A DNA stretch of 64,000 nt. It comes from Streptococcus respiraculi. GTDB taxonomy: Bacteria > Bacillota > Bacilli > Lactobacillales > Streptococcaceae. Below are positions 20,228 through 31,036 of the stretch, piece by piece (within the stretch, counting starts at the first letter, position 1; each line of letters begins with the position of its first letter). The notes under the pieces are model-generated. The model saw only the letters and a program-made list of their open reading frames with translations. It did no database searches and was not told where the DNA came from. Location of the stretch: contig NZ_CP022680.1 of the NCBI RefSeq assembly GCF_003595525.1, forward strand, positions 1,390,001-1,454,000, written 5' to 3'. A program made the position numbers and the translations under genes.

Positions 20228-21298
20228 ATGAACAAAAAACTTATTGGTTTGGGTGTTGCAACTCTTGCAACTGTAGCACTTGCTGCTTGTGGTAATCGCG
20301 CAGCTAAGAACGATTCAGCATCAAGCGATGCTTCATCAGCAGTAAAAGCAGCTGTTGTTACTGACGTTGGTGGTGTCGATGACCGTTCATTTAACCAATC
20401 AGCTTGGGAAGGATTGCAAGCTTGGGGTGAAGAAAATGGTCTTAAGAAAGACGCTGGTTACACTTACTTCCAATCAGGTAGCGAATCTGATTACGTAACA
20501 AACCTTGATTCAGCTGTTTCAGGTGGTTACAACCTTGTATTTGGTATTGGTTTTGCCTTGGAAAATGCGATTGCTGAAGTAGCACCAAACAACCCTGACA
20601 CAAACTATGTCATCGTAGATAGCGTTGTAAAAGATCAAAAGAACGTGGCAAGCGTTGGATTTGCTGACCATGAAGCATCTTACCTTGCAGGTGTAGCTGC
20701 TGCAAAAGCTACTAAGACTAACCATGTTGGATTCATCGGTGGTGTTGAAGGGGTTATCATTGACCGCTTTGAAGCTGGATTTGTTGCTGGTGCAAAATCT
20801 GTAAACAAAGACATTAAAATTACCGTTGATTATGCAGCTTCATTTGCAGATGCGGCGAAAGGTCAAACCCTTGCTGCTGCTCAATACGCTGCAGGTGCAG
20901 ATGTCATCTTCCACGCATCAGGTGGTACCGGTAACGGTGTATTTGCTGCCGCAAAAGCAGAAAATGAAACGCGTAATGAAGCAGATAAAGTTTGGGTAAT
21001 TGGTGTAGACCGTGACCAATCAGCAGAAGGTAAATATACTTCTAAAGATGGTAAAGAATCGAACTTTGTATTGGCATCAACATTGAAGCAAGTTGGTACT
21101 TCTGTAAAAGACCTTGCTAATAAAGCACTCAAAGGTGAATTCCCTGGTGGTGAAATCATCACATTCTCACTTGCTGACAAAGGGGTAGACTTGGCTGAAA
21201 CAAACCTTTCAAAAGAAGCGTCAGAAGCAGTAGCTGCTGCTAAGAAAGATATCTTGGATAAGAAAGTTGAAGTTCCAGAAACACCTGAGAAAAAATAA
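20228..21298 (+). CDS. rnsB: nucleoside-binding lipoprotein (BMP family)
   Basis: Surface receptor of a nucleoside ABC importer. Signal peptide with lipobox L-A-A-C, Cys21, then a Ser/Ala-rich linker and the BMP/PnrA domain starting V-T-D-V-G-G-V-D-D-R-S-F-N-Q. A strong AGGAGG site precedes it. The symbol follows the Streptococcus mutans Rns nucleoside transporter by gene order; substrate range is inferred from the operon (pdp, deoC, cdd). Confidence 0.92.
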   Translation: MNKKLIGLGVATLATVALAACGNRAAKNDSASSDASSAVKAAVVTDVGGVDDRSFNQSAWEGLQAWGEENGLKKDAGYTYFQSGSESDYVTNLDSAVSGGYNLVFGIGFALENAIAEVAPNNPDTNYVIVDSVVKDQKNVASVGFADHEASYLAGVAAAKATKTNHVGFIGGVEGVIIDRFEAGFVAGAKSVNKDIKITVDYAASFADAAKGQTLAAAQYAAGADVIFHASGGTGNGVFAAAKAENETRNEADKVWVIGVDRDQSAEGKYTSKDGKESNFVLASTLKQVGTSVKDLANKALKGEFPGGEIITFSLADKGVDLAETNLSKEASEAVAAAKKDILDKKVEVPETPEKK

Positions 21299-21315
21299 CA
21301 ACAATGTGTCATCCG

Positions 21316-21344
21316 AAACGGCGACCTGACTCGGTCGCCGTTTT
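21316..21344 (+). terminator. strong terminator inside the nucleoside transporter operon
   Basis: AAACGGCGACC and GGTCGCCGTTT form an 11-bp perfect stem with a 6-base loop, ending in T residues. It stands between the lipoprotein and the ATPase genes, probably giving an excess of receptor over transporter. Confidence 0.9.
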
Positions 21345-21447
21345 AGGACTTGAGAGGAAGAATTATTTTCTCTCAGTAAAGCTTATCATATCGTGGGTTT
21401 GATAGGTTTTGCTGACAAAAAATAATAGTCTGAAAGGATAGAAGATT

Positions 21448-22983
21448 ATGACAAAAGATTATGTCATTGAGATGCGAAGCATCACAAAAATCTTTGGAGA
21501 TTTTGTGGCCAATGATCACATCAATTTGAATGTCAGACGTGGAGAAATCCATGCCCTTTTAGGAGAAAACGGTGCCGGAAAGTCCACCTTGATGAATATG
21601 CTAGCTGGACTCTTAGAGCCAACGAGTGGAGAAATTGCTATTAACGGAAAAAGTGTAACGATTGATTCTCCTTCTAAGGCAGCCCATTTAGGGATCGGAA
21701 TGGTTCACCAGCATTTCATGCTTGTGGATGCCTTCACAGTTGCTGAAAACATTATTTTAGGAAGTGAAACGACCAAGGCTGGTATAATCGATCTAAAACA
21801 AGCTATCCAAGATATTAAAGAACTATCAGCTAGATATGGTCTGGATGTTGACCCGACTGCTAAAGTTGCAGACATCTCAGTTGGTGCACAACAACGGGTG
21901 GAAATTCTCAAAACTCTCTACCGCGGTGCAGATTTGCTGATTTTTGATGAGCCAACAGCGGTACTGACTCCTGCAGAAATCACAGAACTTCTAAAAATTA
22001 TGAAGACTCTGGTTCAAGAAGGAAAATCAATCATCCTCATTACGCATAAACTGGATGAGATTCGTGCGGTGGCAGATAGTGTAACGGTTATTCGCCGAGG
22101 GAAATCAATCGAAACAGTCGAAGTTGCTGGTGCAAGTAACGAAGACTTGGCAGAATGGATGGTTGGTCGTTCTGTATCTTTTAAGACAGAGAAAATTGCT
22201 GCCAATCCAAAAGAAGTGATTCTTTCAATTAAGGATTTGGAAGTCAATGAAAACCGTGGCATTCCGGCTGTTAAAGGTTTGTCGCTCGATGTGCGAGCTG
22301 GAGAAGTGGTCGGAATTGCAGGAATTGACGGAAATGGTCAAAGTGAGCTGATTCAAGCTATTACAGGACTTCGTAAGGTTAAATCTGGCCAAATTCTTAT
22401 TAAGGGAGAAGACGTTGTCGGAAAAACTCCTCGTAAGATTACAGAGATGAACGTCAGCCACGTACCAGAAGATCGTCACCGTGACGGTTTGGTCTTGCAG
22501 ATGACTGTTGCTGAAAATATTGCCTTACAGACTTATTACAAAGAACCCATTTCTAAAAATGGCATTTTGAACTACGATACGATTAATAAAAAAGCTCGTG
22601 AACTTATGGCAGAATTTGACGTCCGTGGTGCGAGCGAGCTCGTGCCAGCTAAGGCGCTTTCTGGAGGAAACCAGCAAAAGGCTATTATTGCTCGTGAAAT
22701 CGACCGCAATCCTGATCTCTTGATTGTCAGTCAACCGACCCGTGGTCTTGATGTCGGAGCAATTGAATACATCCGTAAACGCCTCATCGCAGAGCGTGAT
22801 AAAGGAAAGGCGGTACTGGTTGTCAGCTTTGAACTAGACGAGATTTTAGACGTGTCCGACCGTATCGCAGTTATTCATGACGGTGTGATTCATGGTATTG
22901 TTGACCCTGCCAAGACCAATAAACAAGAACTCGGATTCTTAATGGCTGGTGGAAAACTGAAAAAGGAGGAAGCAAATGCCTAA
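21448..22983 (+). CDS. rnsA: nucleoside ABC transporter ATPase (two NBDs)
   Basis: Double ATP-binding protein of 511 residues, as in ribose/nucleoside importers. The first domain has a normal Walker A G-E-N-G-A-G-K-S-T, signature-like S-V-G-A-Q-Q-R and Walker B L-I-F-D-E-P-T-A-V-L. The second has a degenerate Walker A G-I-D-G-N-G-Q-S-E and signature S-G-G-N-Q-Q-K, the family norm. It energises the two permeases that follow; stop overlaps the next start by 8 bases. Confidence 0.95.
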   Translation: MTKDYVIEMRSITKIFGDFVANDHINLNVRRGEIHALLGENGAGKSTLMNMLAGLLEPTSGEIAINGKSVTIDSPSKAAHLGIGMVHQHFMLVDAFTVAENIILGSETTKAGIIDLKQAIQDIKELSARYGLDVDPTAKVADISVGAQQRVEILKTLYRGADLLIFDEPTAVLTPAEITELLKIMKTLVQEGKSIILITHKLDEIRAVADSVTVIRRGKSIETVEVAGASNEDLAEWMVGRSVSFKTEKIAANPKEVILSIKDLEVNENRGIPAVKGLSLDVRAGEVVGIAGIDGNGQSELIQAITGLRKVKSGQILIKGEDVVGKTPRKITEMNVSHVPEDRHRDGLVLQMTVAENIALQTYYKEPISKNGILNYDTINKKARELMAEFDVRGASELVPAKALSGGNQQKAIIAREIDRNPDLLIVSQPTRGLDVGAIEYIRKRLIAERDKGKAVLVVSFELDEILDVSDRIAVIHDGVIHGIVDPAKTNKQELGFLMAGGKLKKEEANA

Positions 22984-24037
22984 GAAGTTACAAAATATCA
23001 CCCTCCCTTTATTAGCAGTCGTATCTGGCTTGTTACTAGGGGCGGTCATCATGTTGATTTTTGGCTATGATCCGCTCTGGGGATATGAAGAATTATTTTA
23101 TTCTGCCTTTGGTTCGGTGAAATCAATCGGTGAAATCTTCCGTGCCATGGCTCCCCTTATTTTTACAGCTCTAGGATTTGCTGTAGCAAGTCGTGCAGGA
23201 TTTTTCAACGTTGGTCTTTCCGGTCAAGCCCTTGTCGGCTGGGTAACTGCTGGCTGGTTTGCCTTAGAAAATCCAGATTTACCACGACCAGTCTTGATTC
23301 TTGCAACAGTTATCATTGCCATGATTGCTGGAGGGATTGCAGGGGCGATTCCAGGGATTTTACGGGCCTATCTAGGAACGAGTGAGGTTATCGTAACCAT
23401 TATGATGAACTATATCTTGCTCTATTCTAGTAACTATGTCATCCGTAATGTTTTTGCAGCAGATTTGATGAAAAATAAAGACTCAAGTATCAATATTTCG
23501 GCCAATGCCTCCTATCAGACGGAGTGGCTTCGTGCGCTGACGGATAATTCGCGGATGAATATCGGAATCTTCTTTGCTGTTATTGCAGTGATTGTCATCT
23601 GGTTCTTATTGACTAAGACAACGCTTGGTTTTGAAATTCGTTCCGTTGGTCTCAACCCAACAGCTTCTGACTATGCTGGAATGTCTGCTAAGCAAACGAT
23701 TATTCTTTCTATGATTATCTCAGGTGCCCTAGCGGGTCTTGGTGGAGCAGTGCAAGGTCTTGGTACCTTCCAAAATGTCTATACCCAAGGTGGGAATTTG
23801 GATATTGGATTTAACGGGATGTCTGTTGCCTTGCTAGCGTCTAATTCGCCACTGGGTATTCCATTTGCAGCCTTCTTGTTTGGTATGCTATCAATCGGAG
23901 CACCAGGTATGGTCAAAGCACAGATTCCACCAGAATTGATTAACGTTGTAACGGCCTCAATCATTTTCTTTGTCGGTGTCAAATTTATCTTTGAACAATT
24001 ACTGAAACGTAAAAACAAAGCGAAAGGAGCTAACTAA
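22976..24037 (+). CDS. rnsC: nucleoside ABC transporter permease 1
   Basis: Membrane subunit of the BPD_transp_2 (branched-chain/ribose type) family, 353 residues, with about nine hydrophobic helices and the conserved F-F-N-V-G-L-S-G-Q and G-A-L-A-G-L-G-G-A segments. A KEN-K-rich cytoplasmic tail ends the protein. Forms the pore with the next gene product. Confidence 0.94.
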   Translation: MPKKLQNITLPLLAVVSGLLLGAVIMLIFGYDPLWGYEELFYSAFGSVKSIGEIFRAMAPLIFTALGFAVASRAGFFNVGLSGQALVGWVTAGWFALENPDLPRPVLILATVIIAMIAGGIAGAIPGILRAYLGTSEVIVTIMMNYILLYSSNYVIRNVFAADLMKNKDSSINISANASYQTEWLRALTDNSRMNIGIFFAVIAVIVIWFLLTKTTLGFEIRSVGLNPTASDYAGMSAKQTIILSMIISGALAGLGGAVQGLGTFQNVYTQGGNLDIGFNGMSVALLASNSPLGIPFAAFLFGMLSIGAPGMVKAQIPPELINVVTASIIFFVGVKFIFEQLLKRKNKAKGAN

Positions 24038-24038
24038 T

Positions 24039-24992
24039 ATGAATCTGACAATATTAACACTGCTAATTTCGCAAATGTTGATTTATTCTGCTCCGCTGAT
24101 TTTTACTAGTCTTGGAGGAGTATTCTCAGAGCGTGCAGGAATCGTCAACGTAGGACTTGAAGGAATCATGGTTATCGGTGCTTTTGCGGGGGTCGTTTTC
24201 AACCTCGAGTTTGCAAGTACTTTTGGAAAAGCAACGCCACTGTTAGCTGTTTTAGTCGGTGGAATTGCAGGATTGCTCTTCTCGATTATTCACGCGGCAG
24301 CAACAATCAATTTCCGTGCGGATCACGTCGTGTCCGGTACTGTTTTAAACCTCTTAGCGCCTGCATTTTCAGTCTTTTTGGTCAAGGTTATGTACAATAA
24401 AGGCCAGACGGATAGTATCCCGCAGTCATTCGGAAAATTCTCTTTCCCGGTGCTTGAGAAAATTCCAGTTGTCGGTGATTTATTCTTTAAAAATACAAGT
24501 CTTATGGGCTATGTAGCCATTGCAATGGCTTTCCTATCTTGGTTTATTCTCTATAAGACAAAATTTGGCTTGCGTTTGCGCTCAGTTGGTGAACACCCAC
24601 AAGCGGCTGATACCTTGGGAATTAATGTATATGCCATGCGCTACGCAGGTGTCCTCATCGCAGGATTCCTCGGAGGGGTTGGGGGTGCGGTTAGTGCTCA
24701 AACGGTTAATATCAACTTCTCGGCAACGACCATTGTCGGTTCCGGCTTTATTGCCCTGGCAGCCGTTATCTTTGGTAAATGGAATCCAATCGGTGCAATG
24801 CTTGCTAGTCTCTTCTTTGGTTTGTCACAAAGTTTAGCCGTTATCGGTGGACAGCTTCCAGGTCTTTCGCACGTACCGAATGTCTATCTCCAAATTGCTC
24901 CTTACTTGTTGACAGTTGTTGCTCTAGCTGCTTTCTTTGGAAAAGCAGTCGCACCAAAAGCAGATGGTGTTAACTATATCAAATCTAAATAA
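24039..24992 (+). CDS. rnsD: nucleoside ABC transporter permease 2
   Basis: Second BPD_transp_2 permease, 317 residues, with the signature I-V-N-V-G-L-E-G-I-M and G-F-L-G-G-V-G-G-A. It begins 1 base after the stop of the first permease and ends the operon at the long hairpin terminator. Confidence 0.94.
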   Translation: MNLTILTLLISQMLIYSAPLIFTSLGGVFSERAGIVNVGLEGIMVIGAFAGVVFNLEFASTFGKATPLLAVLVGGIAGLLFSIIHAAATINFRADHVVSGTVLNLLAPAFSVFLVKVMYNKGQTDSIPQSFGKFSFPVLEKIPVVGDLFFKNTSLMGYVAIAMAFLSWFILYKTKFGLRLRSVGEHPQAADTLGINVYAMRYAGVLIAGFLGGVGGAVSAQTVNINFSATTIVGSGFIALAAVIFGKWNPIGAMLASLFFGLSQSLAVIGGQLPGLSHVPNVYLQIAPYLLTVVALAAFFGKAVAPKADGVNYIKSK

Positions 24993-25054
24993 TAAAAAGG
25001 GAGTGAGATAGAAGTCGTGATTTCGATGAAATCGACTACCCTCACTCCTTTATT
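24993..25054. terminator. long hairpin terminator after nucleoside operon
   Basis: GGAGTGAG and CTCACTCC close a stem with an inner GATTTC/GAAATC hairpin, flanked by A and T runs. It shares GTGAGATAGAAGTCG with the hairpin at 13216-13275. Confidence 0.85.
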
Positions 25055-25056
25055 AT

Positions 25057-25805
25057 GGCTTCAAGCCAGTTCTTCTCGCAGAGAAGAACAAGAAAACCAC
25101 CAGCTAAGCTGGTGGCTAACAAGGCTTCTAGCTTTCATTTATTTTTCCTAGTATAATCTAATTGTTCAGGTTAGACAAAGGAGGAAAAATAAATGACTAA
25201 AAGTAGTTATAGTTTATCACACACCAAATGGATGTGCAAATATCATATTGTCTTCACACCGAAGTACCGAAGAAAAGCCATATACTACAAAATTAGGCAG
25301 GATTTAATCGATATTTTCCGTCATCTATGCCAATATAAAGGAGTTGAAATTATTGAAGGTCACATGATGTCAGATCATGTTCACATATTAGTTCTCATTC
25401 CTCCAAAACTTGCGATTTCTGAATTTATGGGCTATCTGAAAAGTAAAAGTGCCTTAATGATATTTGATAAACATGCGAATTTAAAATATAAGTATGGAAA
25501 TCGCAAATTTTGGGCAAGAGGCTATTACGTCAGTACGGTAGGATTAAACGAGAAAACTGTTGCGAAGTATATCCGTGAGCAGGAAAAGACTGACATCGCT
25601 CTTGATAAGTTGAGTGTTAAAGAGTATGAAGATCCATTTTCAGATGGAGGTTTTAGAACAAGATAAAAGCCCGTTGTTACGGGCATTAGTCAAGTAATAG
25701 AAGCTAACCTGAACGAAGTTCAGCGAGCGTCTTTAGACGCCCCGCTGGAGGGAAACGGCTTATAGCCGGTGTACAAGCCACCCGTTTTCACGGGTGGTTA
25801 TGACT
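25057..25805 (+). mobile_element. IS200-like insertion sequence
   Basis: Single-strand transposing IS200/IS605-type element with tnpA only. The left end holds hairpins at 25057-25067, 25069-25089 (9-bp stem) and 25097-25115 (8-bp stem). The right end holds hairpins at 25669-25684 and 25778-25797 (8-bp stem). There are no terminal inverted repeats, as expected. The exact ends are not fixed: CTTCTAG occurs near both (25125 and 25804) and could belong to the cleavage signals. No TnpB gene is present. Confidence 0.75.
25193..25666 (+). CDS. tnpA: IS200/IS605 family transposase TnpA (Y1 HUH)
   Basis: 157-residue HUH endonuclease. The metal-binding H-V-H is at residues 62-64 and the nucleophilic tyrosine is Tyr126 in K-Y-I-R-E-Q. 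The reading frame is complete, with a TATAAT box near 25153 and a strong AGGAGG site, so the element may be active. Confidence 0.93.
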   Translation: MTKSSYSLSHTKWMCKYHIVFTPKYRRKAIYYKIRQDLIDIFRHLCQYKGVEIIEGHMMSDHVHILVLIPPKLAISEFMGYLKSKSALMIFDKHANLKYKYGNRKFWARGYYVSTVGLNEKTVAKYIREQEKTDIALDKLSVKEYEDPFSDGGFRTR

Positions 25806-25843
25806 TCTAGGTTTGAATTAAAACAATCTACTGAATTATTTTA

Positions 25844-25935
25844 TTCCCAGCACCGCAAGTTGACTTGCTTTCACAGTTGAGAATTGTGAAATGTTGGGAA
25901 CAGGGCTAGCGTAGAAATTCTCGCTAGCTTCTTTA
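25844..25935 (+). ncRNA. predicted structured RNA: three-way junction plus hairpin
   Basis: TTCCCAGCA (25844-25852) pairs with TGTTGGGAA (25892-25900, one G-U). Inside, helix GCAAG/CTTGC (25855-25868) and helix TTTCACA/TGTGAAA (25869-25891) stack with almost no unpaired bases. A fourth stem GCTAGCG/CGCTAGC (25905-25928) follows with a short T-rich tail, like a terminator. No reading frame explains it. It lies just outside the predicted right end of the IS. The strand is uncertain. The following 260 bases up to ldh hold A/T-rich sequence with no gene. Confidence 0.5.
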
Positions 25936-26197
25936 TATAAAAGAAATGAGCCTGGACACTTTTTAGTCAAGGCTTATTTTTTTATTACAAATAGAAAAGA
26001 GACTAAGAAAAGACTCAATTAGTAGCCTTTCTCTTAAAAATTAAGCAATATAAAATAGCTTAGAGTCAACATTTCTTGACAATGTTCATCTAAGCCATTT
26101 ATTCTTTTTAAAACTTTTTATACGTAATCTTCCAGACTACATTCCTTTGGAAGTGAGTGCGACGCGCTCATCATGGTTTGTCCAAAACTCTGTAAGA

Positions 26198-27184
<987 letters not shown>

Positions 27185-27327
27185 CTAAACATCTCCTTAG
27201 TTTTATTTGGGGACATACGTCCCAACCATTTATCATTCTAGCACTTTTTAAGGGGTTTGTCACTTGTGAAAGGCACTTTGAAAATGTTTACATTATAGCG
27301 TCTCGACAAGAAAATTTCTTCACAATA

Positions 27328-27336
27328 TGTTATAAT
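27328..27336 (+). promoter_or_regulatory. extended -10 promoter of gyrA
   Basis: TGT followed by TATAAT at 27331-27336, about 36 bases before the gyrA ATG. No clear -35. Confidence 0.6.
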
Positions 27337-27371
27337 ATAGTAGATACTTTCTAAGAAAAGAGACAGATTTA

Positions 27372-29819
27372 ATGCATGATAAAAATTTAGTAGATGTAAA
27401 TCTGACCAGTGAAATGAAGACCAGTTTCATTGACTATGCAATGAGCGTTATCGTAGCTCGGGCTCTTCCTGATGTACGAGATGGTCTAAAACCCGTTCAT
27501 CGTCGCATTTTGTATGGAATGAATGAATTGGGCATTACACCAGATAAGCCGCATAAAAAATCAGCCCGTATCACAGGGGATGTTATGGGTAAATACCACC
27601 CACATGGTGACAGTGCGATTTATGAGGCAATGGTGCGGATGGCGCAATGGTGGAGCTACCGTTACATGTTAGTAGATGGTCATGGAAACTTTGGTTCGAT
27701 GGATGGAGACGGAGCAGCCGCACAGCGGTATACCGAGGCACGCATGACCAAAATTGCCCTCGAAATGCTACGCGATATCAATAAGAATACCGTTAACTTT
27801 GCTGACAACTACGATGCTAGTGAGCGTGAACCAGAGGTATTACCAGCTCGTTTCCCAAATCTCCTCGTCAATGGTACGACAGGGATTGCCGTTGGGATGG
27901 CGACTAATATCCCGCCCCACAATCTAGGTGAAACGATTGAAGCGGTGAACTTGATTATTGACAATCCAGAGGCGACGACTCGGGATATCATGGAAGTCTT
28001 GCCTGGTCCTGACTTTCCAACAGGCGCCCTTGTCATGGGAAAATCAGGTATTCACCGTGCCTATGAGACAGGAAAAGGCTCTATTGTTCTTCGTTCCAGG
28101 ACAGAAATCGAAGAGTATGGCAATGGACGTGAACGCATCGTTGTAACAGAATTTCCTTACATGGTTAATAAGACCAAGGTTCATGAGCATATTGTTCGCT
28201 TGGTGCAGGAAAAGCGCATTGACGGGATTACCGCAGTTCGTGATGAATCCAACCGTGAAGGTGTCCGCTTTGTCATTGAGGTTCGACGTGATGCGTCAGC
28301 TAATGTCATTTTGAACAACCTTTTTAAGCTGACCCAACTGCAAACCAACTTTAGCTTTAATATGCTAGCCATTCAAAATGGTGTGCCAAAGATTCTCTCA
28401 GTTCGTCAAATTTTAGATGCTTATGTAGAGCACCAAAAAGAAGTGGTAACTCGCCGTACACAATTTGACAAGGAAAAAGCAGAAGCTCGCGCTCACATTT
28501 TAGAAGGGTTACTGATTGCACTTGACCATATTGATGAGGTCATCAAGGTCATCAGAAATAGTGAGACCGATGCGATTGCGCAGGCTGAGTTGATGACTCG
28601 CTTTGAACTATCAGAACGCCAAAGCCAAGCCATTCTTGATATGCGCCTTCGTCGTTTAACAGGTTTGGAACGCGACAAGATTCAGTCAGAATACGATGAA
28701 TTGGTTGCCTTGATTGCAGACTTGGCAGATATTTTGGCAAAGCCAGAACGTGTCGTACAGATTATCAAGGACGAATTAGAAGAAATCAAACGTAAATACG
28801 CGGATCTTCGCCGAACAGAGCTAATGGTCGGAGAAGTGTTATCTCTAGAAGATGAGGACTTGATTGAAGAAGCAGATGTCTTAATTACTCTCTCAAATCA
28901 AGGCTACATCAAACGCCTTGCACAGGATGAATTCCATGCGCAAAAACGTGGAGGTCGTGGTGTTCAGGGAACAGGTGTCAAAGACGACGACTTCGTCCGT
29001 GAATTGGTTTCAACTAGCACCCATGATAGGCTCTTATTCTTTACCAACAAAGGGCGTGTTTACCGTCTGAAAGGGTACGAAATCCCTGAATATGGCCGCA
29101 CCGCCAAAGGGCTTCCAGTTGTCAATCTCTTGAAATTGGAGGAAAATGAGTTGATTCAGACTATAATCAATGTGACCAAGGAGCAAGAAGAAGGCCACTA
29201 TCTCTTCTTTACCACCCGTCAAGGGATTGTCAAAAGGACCAGCGTTGCTGAATTTGGCAATATCCGTCAGAATGGATTGAAAGCTCTCAATCTGAGAGAT
29301 GATGATGAATTGATTAACGTTTTCTTGACAGATGGCCAAACAGATGTTATCATGGGGTCTAAATTCGGCTATGCCGTTCGTTTCACAGAGACAGATGTCC
29401 GCAATATGAGTCGTATCGCGACGGGTGTGCGGGGAATGAAACTCCGTGAAGGAGATTGCCTAGTCGGAGCAGCGGTCATTTCAGACGAACAAGAAGTTCT
29501 TGTGTTGACGGAAAATGGTTTCGGAAAACGCACGCCTGCGATAGAATATCCAACTAAAGGTCGTGGTGGTAAAGGAATTAAGACTGTTAAAGTCGCTGAG
29601 AAGAATGGTTACCTAGCAGGATTGACAACCATTTCAGGTGATGAAGATATCATGGTAATTACCGATACGGGTGTCATCATTCGGACAAGTGTCGCTAATA
29701 TCTCCCAAACTGGTCGTGCGACCATGGGAGTTAAGGTCATGCGTCTAGATGAAGAAGCAAGTATCGTCACCTTTGCCTTGGTAGACGCTGCAGATTCTAA
29801 AGATTCAGAGGAAGAATAG
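27372..29819 (+). CDS. gyrA: DNA gyrase subunit A
   Basis: Breakage-reunion subunit of DNA gyrase. Catalytic Tyr120 lies in A-A-Q-R-Y-T. The quinolone-resistance region reads [10 protein letters not shown], with Ser81 and Glu85 as in susceptible streptococci. The GyrA-box [10 protein letters not shown] in the C-terminal beta-pinwheel distinguishes it from ParC. 815 residues. The stop codon abuts the srtA ATG. Confidence 0.98.
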   Translation: MHDKNLVDVNLTSEMKTSFIDYAMSVIVARALPDVRDGLKPVHRRILYGMNELGITPDKPHKKSARITGDVMGKYHPHGDSAIYEAMVRMAQWWSYRYMLVDGHGNFGSMDGDGAAAQRYTEARMTKIALEMLRDINKNTVNFADNYDASEREPEVLPARFPNLLVNGTTGIAVGMATNIPPHNLGETIEAVNLIIDNPEATTRDIMEVLPGPDFPTGALVMGKSGIHRAYETGKGSIVLRSRTEIEEYGNGRERIVVTEFPYMVNKTKVHEHIVRLVQEKRIDGITAVRDESNREGVRFVIEVRRDASANVILNNLFKLTQLQTNFSFNMLAIQNGVPKILSVRQILDAYVEHQKEVVTRRTQFDKEKAEARAHILEGLLIALDHIDEVIKVIRNSETDAIAQAELMTRFELSERQSQAILDMRLRRLTGLERDKIQSEYDELVALIADLADILAKPERVVQIIKDELEEIKRKYADLRRTELMVGEVLSLEDEDLIEEADVLITLSNQGYIKRLAQDEFHAQKRGGRGVQGTGVKDDDFVRELVSTSTHDRLLFFTNKGRVYRLKGYEIPEYGRTAKGLPVVNLLKLEENELIQTIINVTKEQEEGHYLFFTTRQGIVKRTSVAEFGNIRQNGLKALNLRDDDELINVFLTDGQTDVIMGSKFGYAVRFTETDVRNMSRIATGVRGMKLREGDCLVGAAVISDEQEVLVLTENGFGKRTPAIEYPTKGRGGKGIKTVKVAEKNGYLAGLTTISGDEDIMVITDTGVIIRTSVANISQTGRATMGVKVMRLDEEASIVTFALVDAADSKDSEEE

Positions 29820-30587
29820 ATGGCAAAACGAAGCAAAGAAAGTAGAAAAAACGGAAAGCGTGTCAGTAAGCTTAAGTCTTCGCTTGGACGAACAATCTTA
29901 ACAGTTGCTTTGTTGTTTATTGCATTCTTATTGATTTTTAACACCTCTATTCGCAACATGGTCATTGCCTGGAATAGCAATCGCTATCAGGTGAGCCAAT
30001 TTACAGAGGAAGACTTATTAAAAAATAAGAATGCTAAATCAACATTTGATTTTGAACAAGTAAATTCTATTTCGACTGAGGCCGTCCTAAAGGCACAGTG
30101 GGAAGCTCAAGAACTTCCTGTCATTGGTGGAATTGCTATTCCTGATTTGAATGTCAATTTACCAATTTTTAAAGGTGTGTCTAATGTTTCGCTCATGTAT
30201 GGCGCAGGAACGATGAAGGAAACGCAAGAAATGGGGCAGGGCAACTATGCTCTTGCCAGCCATCATATTTTGGGAATTGTTGGCGCCAGTGAAGCTCTCT
30301 TTGCACCGCTCGAAAAAGCCAAAGAAGGGATGAAGATTTACTTAACCGATAAGCAGAACGTGTACACCTACGTTGTGACAGAGGTGAAGACTGTCTCTCC
30401 AGAGAGTATTGAGATAATCAATGATACTGAGGGACAAACTGAAATTACGCTCGTGACATGTGCGGATATGGATGCGACCATGCGAACAATCGTCAAAGGA
30501 AAACTGGAAACAAGTATTCCATATAAGAAAGTTTCCAAAGATATTCTGAAGCATTTTGAAAAGAAATACAACCAAGTTCAACTATAG
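29820..30587 (+). CDS. srtA: class A sortase
   Basis: Membrane-anchored transpeptidase that attaches LPXTG proteins to peptidoglycan. An N-terminal basic region and one membrane helix (about residues 23-42) precede the catalytic domain. The triad is His148 (A-S-H-H), Cys214 (T-L-V-T-C) and Arg222. 255 residues. It is translated directly after gyrA, sharing its transcript, an arrangement conserved in streptococci. Confidence 0.96.
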   Translation: MAKRSKESRKNGKRVSKLKSSLGRTILTVALLFIAFLLIFNTSIRNMVIAWNSNRYQVSQFTEEDLLKNKNAKSTFDFEQVNSISTEAVLKAQWEAQELPVIGGIAIPDLNVNLPIFKGVSNVSLMYGAGTMKETQEMGQGNYALASHHILGIVGASEALFAPLEKAKEGMKIYLTDKQNVYTYVVTEVKTVSPESIEIINDTEGQTEITLVTCADMDATMRTIVKGKLETSIPYKKVSKDILKHFEKKYNQVQL

Positions 30588-30620
30588 GAGGCTGAGCCAA
30601 AATGGCTCAACCTCTTTTTT
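30588..30620 (+). terminator. terminator after srtA
   Basis: TGAGCC-aaaat-loop-GGCTCA core with outer GAGG/CCTC pairing, followed by a run of eight T. Confidence 0.9.
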
Positions 30621-30653
30621 TATTTCTAAATGATTATGCGGAAATAATGGATG

Positions 30654-30992
30654 ATACTCTACAAAAATCAAAATCTGACTACCTTCCACAGTCCACTGGA
30701 CTAATGCCAGCGGAGGATTATTGCATAATCTTTATTTCCAACCTTCAACAGTCCACTGGACTAATGTCAGCGGAGGATTATTGCATAATCTTTATTTCCA
30801 ACCTTCAACAGTCCACTGGACTAATGTCAGCGGAAGATTATTGCATAATCTTTATTTTCAACCTTCAACAGTCCACTGGACTAATGTCAGCGGAGGATTA
30901 TTGCATAATCTTTATTTCCAACCTTCAACAGTCCACTGGACTGTTGAAGCAAGGTGAGTTAGCGACGTTAGACTTTGATTTTTGACGAGTAT
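30654..30992 (-). repeat. BOX-like modular repeat with 60-bp tandem units
   Basis: ATACTC...AAAAATCAAA at the left end mirrors TTTGATTTTT...GAGTAT at the right end. Between them four near-identical 60-bp units start at 30681, 30741, 30801 and 30861, plus a partial fifth at 30921. Each contains the palindrome CAGTCCACTGGACT; the last becomes a 27-bp perfect palindrome (30923-30949). From memory of pneumococcal BOX elements, the right end resembles boxA and the left boxC read in reverse, with an expanded middle module. Two frames stay open only because 60 is a multiple of three. Confidence 0.75.
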
Positions 30993-31036
30993 GAATTATT
31001 TTTTTGCGAATAAATAGATAAGGAGGAATGGAACAG

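Noticed and set aside
27372-29819. parC rather than gyrA
   Set aside because: The GyrA-box in the C-terminal domain and the link to srtA and ldh indicate gyrase.
30681-30950. Possible CRISPR array
   Set aside because: The whole 60-bp unit is conserved, with no variable spacers between repeats, and there are no cas genes.
30602-30985. Open reading frame of repeated 20-residue units, and an overlapping second frame
   Set aside because: The frames are open only because the 60-bp DNA repeat is a multiple of three. The first starts inside the srtA terminator and there is no ribosome site; the unit is a DNA palindrome repeat.
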